Part shown: positions 29,159 to 39,991 of the stretch, in pieces
Numbering within the stretch: position 1 is the first letter of the stretch
How the letters are laid out: every line of letters starts with the position of its first letter
Source of the DNA: a virus
Virus record (IMG/VR): IMGVR_UViG_3300023440_000002
Span: 44,382-108,381 of that record
Direction: 5' to 3' (one strand)
Length of the DNA stretch: 64,000 bases
Made by a program: the position numbers and the translations under genes
Notes under the pieces: generated by a model
What the model was told of the DNA's origin: nothing
Database searches by the model: none
Seen by the model: the letters and a program-made list of their open reading frames with translations, nothing else

Positions 29159-29629
29159 ATGGCACAATCACAATTAAGAACAGCCCCAAATATGACGTTA
29201 AAGGTTTCTTATGGCAGATCAGAAGCTGCTGAAAAAACAATAGGTTACGCTCAAAACTTATCTTTTAGTCAAACCTTAGGTCAGAAATCTATCTACACTG
29301 TTGATTCTCCTTTTATTCAAGAGATAGCTCAAGGTGCTGCACCTAGCGCAATACGAGGCACCGTCACATTATTTATGCCTAAAGGGTCAGATCCGGTAAG
29401 GGCCGGACTGGTAACTCCAGCGACAAATATAGAAAAAAAAGACGGAGTTCCTTTGCAAGTAGCTAGCCAGTTTTTAAACTGGCGCTTTTATGATAGATTT
29501 ACTCAAGAATTAGCGTTTGCTCTTAATTTCGTAAAAGTTTCCAGCTGGTCCGTTTCAGTGTCAGCAAAAAGAACTGTTCAGGTATCTTTAAATTTCGAAG
29601 GTATTTTTTATGAACAAGGAACCCAATAA
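29159..29629 (+). CDS. putative tail tube-like structural protein
   Basis: A 156-residue beta-rich protein. Its position directly before the large tail genes, size and pattern (ISEAAEKTIGYAQ-like start, long beta segments) fit a tail tube or related virion protein, but no diagnostic motif is visible. No clear ribosome-binding site. It starts the + strand structural operon. Confidence 0.4.
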   Translation: MAQSQLRTAPNMTLKVSYGRSEAAEKTIGYAQNLSFSQTLGQKSIYTVDSPFIQEIAQGAAPSAIRGTVTLFMPKGSDPVRAGLVTPATNIEKKDGVPLQVASQFLNWRFYDRFTQELAFALNFVKVSSWSVSVSAKRTVQVSLNFEGIFYEQGTQ

Positions 29630-29692
29630 TCACACCAAAAAGTCAATTATTATCCTAATATTTACATTGACTAAACTGTAAGGTACAGATAA

Positions 29693-32600
29693 ATGAGTGT
29701 AAAAAGAAGACTAACAGGTTACAGCGGAATGAGAGTCGATTGGCCTCATATCCGATCTATTGAATCATCTATTTCGTTCGACTTTGATAGTGTTTTGCGT
29801 GGTATGGTTACCGGGCTGGATTCTCCTTATCTAGTTCGAGGGTTTGAGATTCAAATACCTGACGCCGCAGTCAACGCTAATAGCCTACAGATTGAAGTGG
29901 CTGATACGGCCGTCTTACATTCGACTGCCGGAGAATCAGGGACAATTTTTACTATCCCTAACGGAACCCCATCAGACGCACTAAACAACTCGAACAGTAG
30001 AGTTGTCGGATCTTTTCAAAGTGGAGTTCCAAATTATGTAAGTGTCGAGCTGGTTAGAGTTACAGATCCGGACTCAGCCGACCAAACAGCTGGATGGTCA
30101 GAAGCGCAAAAAACAGAATTTCAAAGAACTGTTCCTATTGGGACAATGCTCGACTATCGCTATATTATCACAACTAGCGGCTTTTCAACAAACCTCCCAC
30201 TTTACATTATCGGAGTTTCCTCTACAGGAGCCGTAGATTATATTCAAAACAGCCGGACCAATCTTTTTCGTTTAGGTAAAGGTGGCACAGTGCCGGACCC
30301 TTACTCTACTTTTGATTTTGGTGGGACCGGTAATGCACAATCACCCACTTCACCAAGAAGAGAGTGGATCAACCAAAACACAACAATAAACCCGAACCCT
30401 GTAGTTGTTACTCCTGGAGATGACATTGCGGCGTTTCGTTACGGTGATTTTTCCATCACATCCTTAAAAGAATGGATGGATGCAATAATGACCCGAATTA
30501 AAGAAATTACGGGTTCTAGTTATTGGTACACAGACAGCACCCTTTTAGGTGATTCGATTAATACGTTTGATTTGTGGTGGGACTCTGTAGGTTCGGTTAT
30601 GACCGGGGCGGGACAGATATCTTATAATTTAATCATGGAAATAACATCGCTTTCAAGTGGAGCGTTGCAAACATCCTTTACCGACTCTAACGTTCTCCCT
30701 GGCGACAGCTACATCGAAGGTGCTATATCTGGCAATAAAGCAACATTACAAGCTTTTAATAATAATCAGCTAGTAATAAACTCTCTAATTAGAGAAGAGT
30801 TTGTTTATGATGAAGAACTAAGAAACCGAAGAATATGGCGACCTAACGCTTCTATTTTTGAAATAGATGATGATTCTGATCCGAATGCAGGTGAAAGGTA
30901 CGGCGTAGTAAAAAGAGTTTCCACTGCTTCACTGTCTGGTCCCTTTTCTATTTCTTCCTGGGCATTTACTGGTAATATTATCACTATCAATACTGCGTCA
31001 TCTCACGGGTATGAAGTAGGTGATTACGCATTAATTGAGAATCTAGAGCATACGGCTATACCTGCCGAGCTTAACAAGTTATTACCAAACGGGGTTCATC
31101 TCGTTAAACAAATAACAAGCCCAACTCAATTTCAATTTACAGCCCAGTTTACCCCTTTAGGTACCCCATCAACCGGAGGTGCACCTAAAACAAGTAAAGA
31201 TAGCAGTGACTTCCACCCTTTTATGCCTAGATTTGCTGTAGAAAATTGGGATGTTGTGGGTTCCGAAGTGTTCTTTACTATTCCAGGGCATAGCTTTAAA
31301 GCTGGCGACGATATCGTCATTAGCGGGACAACCGCTGCGACTAACGCCCCAAATGGAAGATTCCTAGGCATAAGTGTAGAGCCTGATTTAAAAATAAAAG
31401 TGGACGTAACGGGGGTTGAACCTACTGTCCCTTCCATTACAGGTAACGAGATTTGCCGTGCCGACAAATACGAATTCCTACTTACTGTAGGTGGAACACA
31501 ACCGGACACTTACGAAGTTAATAATATAGTAGCTACAGCCTGGTCTGACGCTCAATTATCTTACCTTATTGGTCCAGACACTTTACCTTCACAACCCACA
31601 GCGTCTGGGGCTATAATTTTAGATGGAGTTGTTGCCTCTACAACAGTGGCCAATCCAGTAAAAGTACTTCGAGTTGATAATGATGGATCAGGTAATCTAT
31701 TAATATCCACAAGTGCAGCTCACGGACTATCAACAAATGCAGGACCTTTAACTTATACTATTTACGGCGACCAGTCTCTTTCCACCTACATCAGAACTTA
31801 TGAAAATATGGGAATCAACACTATCAATAAAAGTATTGTTGGTATTGTTAAGGGTGGATTAAAGGCTAAGTCAACACTATCAATAACAAACAATACTTTT
31901 GATGGTGGAGAAACAGTAGAAATTAATACTGTGGATTTCACTGAAACTACAAATTGGGCTGTCGGAGTGGACGCCGATGCAACGGCCGTCAATATAGCCG
32001 CAGCCATAAACGCAAGTGTCGATATTTCTATTGCCGGTATTGTAACCGCAACCCCAATAGGAAGCACTGTCGAAATCGAAGCAGATCTGGAGGGGGTTAG
32101 TGGTAACTCTATAATGTCGATTGTAACCAATGAAGGGGTTACAACTAACTTGCAATTCAGTTCGACTACACTAACGGGTGGGTACAGTTTCTTAGAAGTA
32201 ACAACAACAACACCTCACGGGTTTTTTGTTGGTAATGAGATAGAAGTAACCGGCAATGCGGAAGTTGCGTTTAATTCGACATTCACACTAGACTCTATTT
32301 TAAGTGCTACGTCTTTTAGGTTAAATTTTGGCGGAAACGGAACACAAACATCTCAATTAGGCGGGTCTGTCGAAAATAACAGTCAATTCCAGTTGGTACC
32401 TATAGCTCCAGACGGAACATTAATCACACCTCCTCCGTTTAGTTATGTTAACCCTGGGAATGAAGACACTTATGCTAGATTCCCTGATAATCCATACCCT
32501 GGTCCGATCCAATGGAATAAAGATATCTTTGTTAAAGGTATCGTTGGTGATAGGTATTTCAGAGTACCTCAAACAGCTTTAGCTACCGGCACAGCCCTAG

Positions 32601-34846
32601 CAAATAGATTTAACATTAATGGGCTAACCGGAACTGCATTCTTGCAAGATGGGGAGGTTGCATACATAAACCTTGAGAGAGGTGGATTAACAAGCAATGG
32701 CGACTCCTACGAAATGTCGGGAAGTTTCACTATTATCGGTGCTACCCCTCCTGTTGATGAAGCTGGATCACCTCTAGTTTCTGGAGATTTCGTAAGGTTT
32801 GAATCTGATTCTGAAGCTCGCTGGCTTAGAATTGCGGGCACTTATGGGGTTCCTGTACTAACCAACACCTTTATTTTAGAGTCCGACAACGGACAGCCAC
32901 CAACTCAAGATCAAAGACCCGCAGCTACCGGCAGGTTGATTTACGCTAAGACTACATATGACGAAGTTATTGTTAAACCTCACTGGGAAGTTACCCCTTC
33001 TCCAGATATTTACTGGTTAGCGGTAAGAAGAGATAATGGATCTGCTAAGTCTAAGATATACTTTAAAGGTTTGGAGTTGGAGCAAGGTGAAACTCGCGAA
33101 ATTAACGACAACGAATTGAGCAATCACTTAATCTATACTGGAGCTAAAACAGAAGCGGCAATTAACCCTAATTACACAGTAATCGACTCGACCGGTAACT
33201 ATGGACCTTCACAATCTCTAGTTGTAGGATCAAATATAGAAGATATTGATGTAAAAACAAAACAAATAACATTTAACGAAGGTCCAGAATTAGGTTTTGA
33301 AGCTGAAGATAAACTAACTTTCACTCATCCAGTTAGTTCACTTCCAATAACTTACATCATCAACTTTCTTATTAGTAGTAGAACTGTCGTAGTAAAAGAA
33401 GATATTTCTGATTTAACTTTAAGTCAAGATGTTCTTTTTATTAGAGATAATTATAAAATAGAAGATGCGGATAACCTAACTTTAGCTGTTAGAAAATCAG
33501 ATAGAGAATCCGCAAGAATCAACACGTCACTGGAAAGACCGGTTTATGATGAAAGTGTTTTTCCGGTACAAATAAACCTTTCCGGTGTAGGGGTTGTTAA
33601 ATCGGGTAGCTTTATTTATCAAGGACCTGAAGCTAACCCTACAGCGCTAGCTTGGGTTTTACACGGATCTGATGGAGTTACAGAAAAAATAGAATCATTC
33701 GACAAAAACATGCCGGGAGGTCACCCCTCTATAGGGTCAAATGCGATATTGGTTCATGTTTATTCAGGGCCATTCCTTGACACTACCTCGATATTCCAAA
33801 ATGGGAGCAACACTGGAAGATCGGTCGATAATGCCGGAAATCCAGACTTTGGCAGTCCTGAGTTGGCTGGAGGGAGCAATGGAATTGAATTGGTTTTACC
33901 TCCAAACAGAAGAACAAAAGTTGAAGGTACGGCTATAGTAACTTTCCCTTCTAATTCGATATATAAAGCTAGTGTTGAGGATGGGTTAGCTGGCGAAGAG
34001 TTGATGGTCATATCCAACGACTCAATACGAGAAGCTAACGTAGATTACGAAGAAACTTTCGGCGGACCTAAAGCTAAAATAAAAATATTAAGAACTATGC
34101 CCCCTAGCACTAAACTAAGGTTTAGAGTTATGGCTGCTTTCGGTAGCGCCCTAGCTAAACTTGCAGGAAACGTAACGCTCCAGTTAGCTTATGATGGCGG
34201 TAGGATTATTTCCACCATATCCGGAACTCCAGTTGATATTAGAGCGGGAGATGCAGTGACGGGAGGGTCAGCTCTTGTAACTAGAGGTTCTGTTGAAATC
34301 AACGGGCAAGGTTCCTCTTCGACAGATATAGTTGGTGGAATTTTCGGGCCAAGAACCCCAATCAATCAAGATCAAGCTTTTTTGATCGGAAGAGAGAATA
34401 ATAAACCAAAAGAATCATGGAAAGGAGAAGATTATGTTAAATCACATTCAGGTTACACTGGCTCAGCTTGGGTACGTAAAACTGGAGCAGGTACTTCTAC
34501 TGGCTCTAGTTCTTTCCCTTTGGTTAGTACCGGGTTAAGCACTGCCGTTAAAGTAGAGACAGGTAAATCAGCTAGAATAAAAATGAATGCTACAGCTAGA
34601 AGGACTGATGGAGACTTAGGAATAGCTTCTTTTGAGATAGAGGGGACATTCTATAATGACGGAACACTGAAAGCGGCCGGAAGCCCAACAACTACACATC
34701 TCGGAGGTGCAGGTGACGGAGACTTCTATGCTGTAAGTTTCGGGATTATAGGTGATGATGTTGTTTTAGTTGTTTTTGGAACTAACGGATCTACAATCCA
34801 GTGGGTTGTAGGTATGGATTATCAAATCCTGGAGGATAGCCTCTAA
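29693..34846 (+). CDS. giant tail/fibre structural protein, 1717 residues
   Basis: A very long beta-rich protein, typical of baseplate or fibre-anchoring proteins. It contains repeated modules of the form TINTASSHGYEVGDYALIEN (near 430), FTIPGHSFKAGDDIVISG (near 525) and TTTTPHGFFVGNEIEVTG (near 845), the E1-FCCH-like beta module also present in the protein at 3785. The stop overlaps the next ATG by one nt. It probably forms part of the distal tail. Assignment from size, composition and context. Confidence 0.6.
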   Translation: MSVKRRLTGYSGMRVDWPHIRSIESSISFDFDSVLRGMVTGLDSPYLVRGFEIQIPDAAVNANSLQIEVADTAVLHSTAGESGTIFTIPNGTPSDALNNSNSRVVGSFQSGVPNYVSVELVRVTDPDSADQTAGWSEAQKTEFQRTVPIGTMLDYRYIITTSGFSTNLPLYIIGVSSTGAVDYIQNSRTNLFRLGKGGTVPDPYSTFDFGGTGNAQSPTSPRREWINQNTTINPNPVVVTPGDDIAAFRYGDFSITSLKEWMDAIMTRIKEITGSSYWYTDSTLLGDSINTFDLWWDSVGSVMTGAGQISYNLIMEITSLSSGALQTSFTDSNVLPGDSYIEGAISGNKATLQAFNNNQLVINSLIREEFVYDEELRNRRIWRPNASIFEIDDDSDPNAGERYGVVKRVSTASLSGPFSISSWAFTGNIITINTASSHGYEVGDYALIENLEHTAIPAELNKLLPNGVHLVKQITSPTQFQFTAQFTPLGTPSTGGAPKTSKDSSDFHPFMPRFAVENWDVVGSEVFFTIPGHSFKAGDDIVISGTTAATNAPNGRFLGISVEPDLKIKVDVTGVEPTVPSITGNEICRADKYEFLLTVGGTQPDTYEVNNIVATAWSDAQLSYLIGPDTLPSQPTASGAIILDGVVASTTVANPVKVLRVDNDGSGNLLISTSAAHGLSTNAGPLTYTIYGDQSLSTYIRTYENMGINTINKSIVGIVKGGLKAKSTLSITNNTFDGGETVEINTVDFTETTNWAVGVDADATAVNIAAAINASVDISIAGIVTATPIGSTVEIEADLEGVSGNSIMSIVTNEGVTTNLQFSSTTLTGGYSFLEVTTTTPHGFFVGNEIEVTGNAEVAFNSTFTLDSILSATSFRLNFGGNGTQTSQLGGSVENNSQFQLVPIAPDGTLITPPPFSYVNPGNEDTYARFPDNPYPGPIQWNKDIFVKGIVGDRYFRVPQTALATGTALANRFNINGLTGTAFLQDGEVAYINLERGGLTSNGDSYEMSGSFTIIGATPPVDEAGSPLVSGDFVRFESDSEARWLRIAGTYGVPVLTNTFILESDNGQPPTQDQRPAATGRLIYAKTTYDEVIVKPHWEVTPSPDIYWLAVRRDNGSAKSKIYFKGLELEQGETREINDNELSNHLIYTGAKTEAAINPNYTVIDSTGNYGPSQSLVVGSNIEDIDVKTKQITFNEGPELGFEAEDKLTFTHPVSSLPITYIINFLISSRTVVVKEDISDLTLSQDVLFIRDNYKIEDADNLTLAVRKSDRESARINTSLERPVYDESVFPVQINLSGVGVVKSGSFIYQGPEANPTALAWVLHGSDGVTEKIESFDKNMPGGHPSIGSNAILVHVYSGPFLDTTSIFQNGSNTGRSVDNAGNPDFGSPELAGGSNGIELVLPPNRRTKVEGTAIVTFPSNSIYKASVEDGLAGEELMVISNDSIREANVDYEETFGGPKAKIKILRTMPPSTKLRFRVMAAFGSALAKLAGNVTLQLAYDGGRIISTISGTPVDIRAGDAVTGGSALVTRGSVEINGQGSSSTDIVGGIFGPRTPINQDQAFLIGRENNKPKESWKGEDYVKSHSGYTGSAWVRKTGAGTSTGSSSFPLVSTGLSTAVKVETGKSARIKMNATARRTDGDLGIASFEIEGTFYNDGTLKAAGSPTTTHLGGAGDGDFYAVSFGIIGDDVVLVVFGTNGSTIQWVVGMDYQILEDSL

Positions 34847-35532
34847 TGGCAATAGCTAAAGTATCTGGTTTAAAAATTGGACCAGATAACATTAACAGTA
34901 AAAATTTAGAATGCGAAGTGTTCTCTTTTGATCGGAAACCTAAAGATGGCACCCCGGCAACGTTAGAGTGGGCTTCTGGTACCACGTACAATACAGGTGA
35001 TGCGGTATTATTTGAAGAGATTAGTTACAATTCACTTACGAATTCAAATAACGGTAATCAACCTGACACTTCACCTTTAAATTGGGTTGTTGTTGACGGG
35101 AAGGATGGCGATTTATGGATTCAGGTTCCTGCCGGTGGATTTCCGGCTGGAGGTGGAGATACCGAAATTTACATCAAAAACTTCACTGTTTGGCGACCTT
35201 TAAGTGGATCTAACCCAAAAACTATAAGTTTGGTTGACGGACAAACCACCGAAGCTACAGCTTTTGAATTCCCTTCCGGTTTTTTACCGTATGCGACTAT
35301 AGAATACACTGTACGCAGGGGTAGTGGACACGGAAGAAAAAGAAAAGGTGTGTTTAATATTCTTAACGCAAACGCAGACCCTGAATTTACTCACGAACTA
35401 TTAGAAATAGGGTCTGATATTAACGTACCTTTTAGTGTTGACTATTCAGGTGGAAAAATAAGATTAAGGTATACTTCCGTACTTGAAAGTTCGGCAATAG
35501 AGTTAAGGTTCCTACTTAAAGGGTGGCAATAA
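34846..35532 (+). CDS. tail fibre/baseplate accessory protein
   Basis: A 228-residue beta-rich protein. The pattern WASGTTYNTGDAVLFEEISYNSL resembles carbohydrate-binding-like modules of fibre proteins. TAATG overlaps occur at both ends, linking it to neighbours. Confidence 0.5.
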   Translation: MAIAKVSGLKIGPDNINSKNLECEVFSFDRKPKDGTPATLEWASGTTYNTGDAVLFEEISYNSLTNSNNGNQPDTSPLNWVVVDGKDGDLWIQVPAGGFPAGGGDTEIYIKNFTVWRPLSGSNPKTISLVDGQTTEATAFEFPSGFLPYATIEYTVRRGSGHGRKRKGVFNILNANADPEFTHELLEIGSDINVPFSVDYSGGKIRLRYTSVLESSAIELRFLLKGWQ

Positions 35533-36770
35533 TGGCACATGACGACACAATAGAAAAAAAGCAAGGTGCTATCAAGGTCAGTGAAACCTACACTGACGAG
35601 CAACTAAAAATAATACAAAACGCCGTCGGCGAATCTGGTATAAAAACCTTAAGATTGATCATGAATCCGATCAGTGATGCTATTCGGATGAACAACTTTA
35701 TCCTACATAGTAGCGGGCAGATTAACTGGACTGGTACCGAAATACAATTCGACAGTGACAGTAAAGGTAATAATATTACACTTAGACTTTTAATGCTAGA
35801 TGATGAAGCTAACGCAAAAACTGTCGATCTGATACTGGAAGGCACTACAGGGGCAAACTCTGCACTTCTCTTTAATTCTATTTCGTTAAATAACCAAGAA
35901 TTGCTTTATATAGAACTTGATCGTCAAAAAATACTAGATGCCGTAAGTGTATCTCCTGGAACGGAACCAGCTAAGATTGTTATTGAAAATGGCGTAAGTG
36001 GAGGAGCTATCACCCCAGGTTCTATCCTGAAAAAGGTTAGTTTATCTGACACTTCCGGTATGCCTTCTATGTTAGCCACTGAAACCACATCCGAGACGGT
36101 AAATATACCACTAGTTTCCCGGTTTGATTGGAGTGATGGGATAACGCCAACAGATTTTCAGGATATTTGGTGGATACCTCACGGAATTAGATGGCCTACA
36201 GGAACAAGAAGTGTTCTGGGTGCCGTTGTAGTTAAGGGGCTAGAAACCTACCCTACAACGTTCGTTAGGAAGCAAGTCGAATTACAGAACGCACTTTTAG
36301 ATATTAATGTAGCTGCGGAGGGTGGTATTATATTAGTCAGCGAAAATATCGATATAGACTCAGTAATAACAATCCCTTCTGGCGTTACTTTGCTTTCTAG
36401 GGGTTCACCTCAAGACGGGACAGTTCCCGCAATTTCCAGTTTAAGGTTAGGTGTAGGGGGTAAGATAATCCTCGAAACAAGATCTAAGCTTTTCAATATT
36501 AATATTGAAGCTACATCCGTTTTCGGAGATGCATTAGAAGAAGATCTTGTTTTGGTTAGCGGCGATAACGTAGAAATAAGAGATTGCGCCTTCAAGTTGG
36601 ATGTTTCATCTGGAGCGACTAAGGCGAATTGCGTGAAAATAACAGGAAGCAATAATAGAATATGGAACTCTAAATTTAGAATTCAAAACATAGCCAACCA
36701 TGTAGGTATTAGTTATTTCGCAGGGGCAAATAACGTAGATACTGATTCAATTTTTGATTATACGGTGTAA
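35532..36770 (+). CDS. tail fibre protein with beta-helix region
   Basis: 412 residues. The C-terminal third (GGIILVSENIDIDSVITIPSG, then NVEIRDCAFKLDVSS, then NNRIWNSKFRI) has the spacing of a right-handed parallel beta-helix as in tailspikes. ATG 35532 follows AAAGGGTGG. Confidence 0.55.
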   Translation: MAHDDTIEKKQGAIKVSETYTDEQLKIIQNAVGESGIKTLRLIMNPISDAIRMNNFILHSSGQINWTGTEIQFDSDSKGNNITLRLLMLDDEANAKTVDLILEGTTGANSALLFNSISLNNQELLYIELDRQKILDAVSVSPGTEPAKIVIENGVSGGAITPGSILKKVSLSDTSGMPSMLATETTSETVNIPLVSRFDWSDGITPTDFQDIWWIPHGIRWPTGTRSVLGAVVVKGLETYPTTFVRKQVELQNALLDINVAAEGGIILVSENIDIDSVITIPSGVTLLSRGSPQDGTVPAISSLRLGVGGKIILETRSKLFNINIEATSVFGDALEEDLVLVSGDNVEIRDCAFKLDVSSGATKANCVKITGSNNRIWNSKFRIQNIANHVGISYFAGANNVDTDSIFDYTV

Positions 36771-36774
36771 TTAA

Positions 36775-37587
36775 ATGGTAGATATAGCACAAAACACAAC
36801 AGACCTTTTAACAGGTAGCGTAGCTCAAGAAAAGCTTGTGCCTTTAATGAATGGTGCCGGAATTATACCGGTAGGTGGTATAATTTCTATTATGCCGCAC
36901 TTAGCCGGCACATCTAATATCACAGCGACCACGATAGCTGGACTAGATGGATGGGTTAGATGTAACGGGCAGACCATATCTGACCCTCAAAGCCCAATGA
37001 ACGGAACAGTTGTCCCTAATATTAACAACAGCGTATTTTTGGAAGGACACACCACTTCCGGATCGACTGGCGGGTCTAATTCGAAAACTCTTGCTGTTTC
37101 TGAGATACCAACACATAAACACGGAATGCTACACAGTCACAATATCAACCATGGACACGGATTAACTATAACATCTAACGCCATCGATAGTTCGCACGCT
37201 CATGTCGTAAATTCACACTCACATGATAGCGGATCTTACGGCGCAAGGATAGGTCAGCACGTCAACTCTATTACCACCCAAATAGCTCTTCAACATAAAC
37301 CTATGCCTAATTGGACTTCAAACGTAATAGGTAACGTAATCCTTAATTACAGTTCGGCAGCAATCGCAACTCAATCTTGGGGTGTGGATGTTGCCGGGTT
37401 TTCCGGTACCAGCGCTCCTACTACTGGGTTCGCAGGTAACTCACCAGCAACAATAACAGGCTCCGTAACGGATATGTCGGGTTTATCAGGCAATTCCCCA
37501 TCAAACACATCAAACGAAGGTTCTTCAACTGCTTTTAATATGAGACCTAACTACATTACAACAGTTTACCTTATAAGGATTAAGTAA
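36775..37587 (+). CDS. tail collar/fibre tip protein with HxH motifs
   Basis: 270 residues. Residues about 50-80 (GWVRCNGQTISDP...VVPNINN) match the phage tail-collar fold. A long stretch (HKHGMLHSHNINHGHG, then SSHAHVVNSHSHDSG) contains repeated His-x-His pairs, which in fibre tips coordinate metal ions on the trimer axis. It ends with NMRPNYITTVYLIRIK, the usual C-terminus. Confidence 0.7.
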   Translation: MVDIAQNTTDLLTGSVAQEKLVPLMNGAGIIPVGGIISIMPHLAGTSNITATTIAGLDGWVRCNGQTISDPQSPMNGTVVPNINNSVFLEGHTTSGSTGGSNSKTLAVSEIPTHKHGMLHSHNINHGHGLTITSNAIDSSHAHVVNSHSHDSGSYGARIGQHVNSITTQIALQHKPMPNWTSNVIGNVILNYSSAAIATQSWGVDVAGFSGTSAPTTGFAGNSPATITGSVTDMSGLSGNSPSNTSNEGSSTAFNMRPNYITTVYLIRIK

Positions 37588-37823
37588 TGGAATATAAATT
37601 CAAATACAGAAGAAAGTGGTTTTGGAGGTCTATTAAGATTGCTGGTCACTCTTATCAAGAAAACCAAGACAAGATGGTTTTATACAAAAAAGACGGATCT
37701 ATAGAAGAGATTCACCACTGGAAAGATTGCAGCGCCAAGCTGGGCACCGACTGGGTTTTGTTTACTAAAACACAAATGGAAAAACAATCAGGTCAACAAA
37801 TAAATATAAACCAAGAAGGTTAA
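37587..37823 (+). CDS. small basic protein, paralogue of 45841-46059
   Basis: A 78-residue basic, aromatic protein (FKYRRKWFWRSIKIAGH). It is similar to the - strand gene at 45841-46059 (IKYKKVFFWKKSKITGH). TAATG overlap with the collar gene. Perhaps a fibre chaperone or regulator; unknown. Confidence 0.55.
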   Translation: MEYKFKYRRKWFWRSIKIAGHSYQENQDKMVLYKKDGSIEEIHHWKDCSAKLGTDWVLFTKTQMEKQSGQQININQEG

Positions 37824-37824
37824 A

Positions 37825-39960
37825 ATGAGTATTGGATTTAAACAATTTGAAGCTGGATTGCGAATAAAACCTCATTCGTCATTTACTAGTGATCCTATCA
37901 CCGGCAAAGTCGGGCAAATATACTGGAACGTAACTCGCAGTGTGCTCCGGATTTGTATTTCTGCGACACCGGAATGGCAAGATCTTTTTATTCATAACCA
38001 TACAATTGACGACGCAACCTTAAGGTGGGATTCGACAGCAGATAGATGGATTCAAAATGATGACCTGAGGATCAACTCAAGTTCAATCTACACCCCCGAC
38101 GGAACAACAGCGTTAGGATTAAACTTAACAACCGGAGACACATCAACAGTTTCAGTTGACGGAGCGGACATCACATTAACTCCAGGTTCAGGTGGAGCCG
38201 GAGCAAACCAAGGTCGATTAATATTAGACCTGGCTGAAATTACAGCACTACCTGTAGCTGGCGGTAAGGCGTTAAGCTTTTCGACTCCAGATAATACAAC
38301 CGCAGGTCAGTTTGGTAGCGACTTTACTTTTTCTACGGGATCTGGACCTCTAGGTCTTGGGTCATCCACCTGGAACGCAGAAAACGAAACCCATAATGTA
38401 ACCCAATCATTTAATTTATCATCAACATCTGCCTTTATAGAAGGCACAACCAGAATAAACCTTTCATCTCAGCGTATTGGAATTAAAGCTCAATCTTTAA
38501 CTGATCCATTAACTGCGGAAGAGGGCGATATTTATTACAATTTAGAATTCAAAAGATTAAAAAAATATATAGGGTCGAGGTGGGAGTTTTGGGATGTCAA
38601 CGACAAACACCAAAATATCAATCTTATCACCTACAAAGACGACATCTCTACCATTTACCCTGCAACAGACGCCACCTTAATTGAAGGTCAAACTATAGTT
38701 GACGGCGATTATGTTATTTTCACTAATTTAACTGTCGCTCCTAATAAAATGTACAAAGCTAACGTTGACGGATCAGGCAACATTATATGGACCGATCTTG
38801 TCTTTAGTACTGACGCTACAGGGAACCCAACAAAAGGTCAAGTAGCTTTTATTACGTCCGGAAATACCAACACTGACTATTTGTTTATATGGGATGGAAC
38901 CCAATGGTTAAATCATGGTTTATTTCGAGGCGAAACTGACGATATTCTTCGTTGGGGTGGCACTCAATGGGAACCTAACGAATTTATACACTCAGACGGA
39001 CAAAAATTCTACCTAAAAGATAATGCAATAGCTGATACAGTAAAAGCGGAAGACTTCACATTAAGAGCTAGCAATAAAACTGCCGGAACCGGAGATGGTG
39101 GAGATTTAATTGTTCGGCCAGGAACTTCTCTAGGTGGCATCCAAGGACGAACAATACTAGAAGGAGATAGGGTTAAGTTTGCGGCACAAAGCGCCGGAAA
39201 CCCTGCCGCAGAGGAAGAATCCGACGTTTATTACGACACCGTAGATAAAAACCTCAAGCTTAGAAATGATGGTGCATGGAACAGACTGGAAAGTTCTCGA
39301 GTTATCAACGAAAACCAAATAACTACTGTTACAGGTGGCGGGACTATCACATGGGACTCAACATCAAGTTCTTTAGCGTGGGCTAGCGAGATCTCAGTAA
39401 ATATCGCCGGAGTCGATATAACAAAAAACAAAATAGCTGCATCTAACTTACTATTAAGTAGCGATGGAGATGCCGCCTATGCAATAATAGATCGCACAGG
39501 GGCAACCACCATAATTACAGCTACAGTACAATCAATGTCAACAATCGCAACCCAAAATAACGTAAGTGAAAACAAGGTAATGTTAGCTTTCCGCGACAAA
39601 GGTGAAATCTATTGGGGTTCTGGAAATGACATTAAATCAACCGTAAATGGCGGAATATTTACAAAGAAAACAATCACTAATAATACCTCCGGAATTGTTT
39701 TTGCGGTAGATGCATCGGAAAATGACGCAATTATCGTTAAATATTCCATAAAAAGAGGTACAAATATCGAAGTTGGGCAGTTTTTTATCACAAATGACGG
39801 AACTAACGCCGGAATCAGTAATCAAAGTAACGCTTTGTCGCCTACAGGTATCGTTTTTGATGCAAATATTAACACAACGGACATAGAATTAACCTATATG
39901 GCCGATAATTCGGGATTAGGCGCAGAAATTAGGTATTCTTTGTCTAAATGGACAGCATAA
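37825..39960 (+). CDS. tail fibre protein
   Basis: A 711-residue beta-rich, Asn/Thr-rich protein with repeated N-terminal-type motifs (GKVGQIYWNVTRSVLRIC, AEEGDIYYNLEFKRLKKY, AEEESDVYYDTVDKNLKLR) and a C-terminal domain of about 200 residues homologous to the end of the next gene. Confidence 0.65.
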   Translation: MSIGFKQFEAGLRIKPHSSFTSDPITGKVGQIYWNVTRSVLRICISATPEWQDLFIHNHTIDDATLRWDSTADRWIQNDDLRINSSSIYTPDGTTALGLNLTTGDTSTVSVDGADITLTPGSGGAGANQGRLILDLAEITALPVAGGKALSFSTPDNTTAGQFGSDFTFSTGSGPLGLGSSTWNAENETHNVTQSFNLSSTSAFIEGTTRINLSSQRIGIKAQSLTDPLTAEEGDIYYNLEFKRLKKYIGSRWEFWDVNDKHQNINLITYKDDISTIYPATDATLIEGQTIVDGDYVIFTNLTVAPNKMYKANVDGSGNIIWTDLVFSTDATGNPTKGQVAFITSGNTNTDYLFIWDGTQWLNHGLFRGETDDILRWGGTQWEPNEFIHSDGQKFYLKDNAIADTVKAEDFTLRASNKTAGTGDGGDLIVRPGTSLGGIQGRTILEGDRVKFAAQSAGNPAAEEESDVYYDTVDKNLKLRNDGAWNRLESSRVINENQITTVTGGGTITWDSTSSSLAWASEISVNIAGVDITKNKIAASNLLLSSDGDAAYAIIDRTGATTIITATVQSMSTIATQNNVSENKVMLAFRDKGEIYWGSGNDIKSTVNGGIFTKKTITNNTSGIVFAVDASENDAIIVKYSIKRGTNIEVGQFFITNDGTNAGISNQSNALSPTGIVFDANINTTDIELTYMADNSGLGAEIRYSLSKWTA

Positions 39961-39991
39961 TTAACCTTAGTGGATCATGGGAAACTAGGAA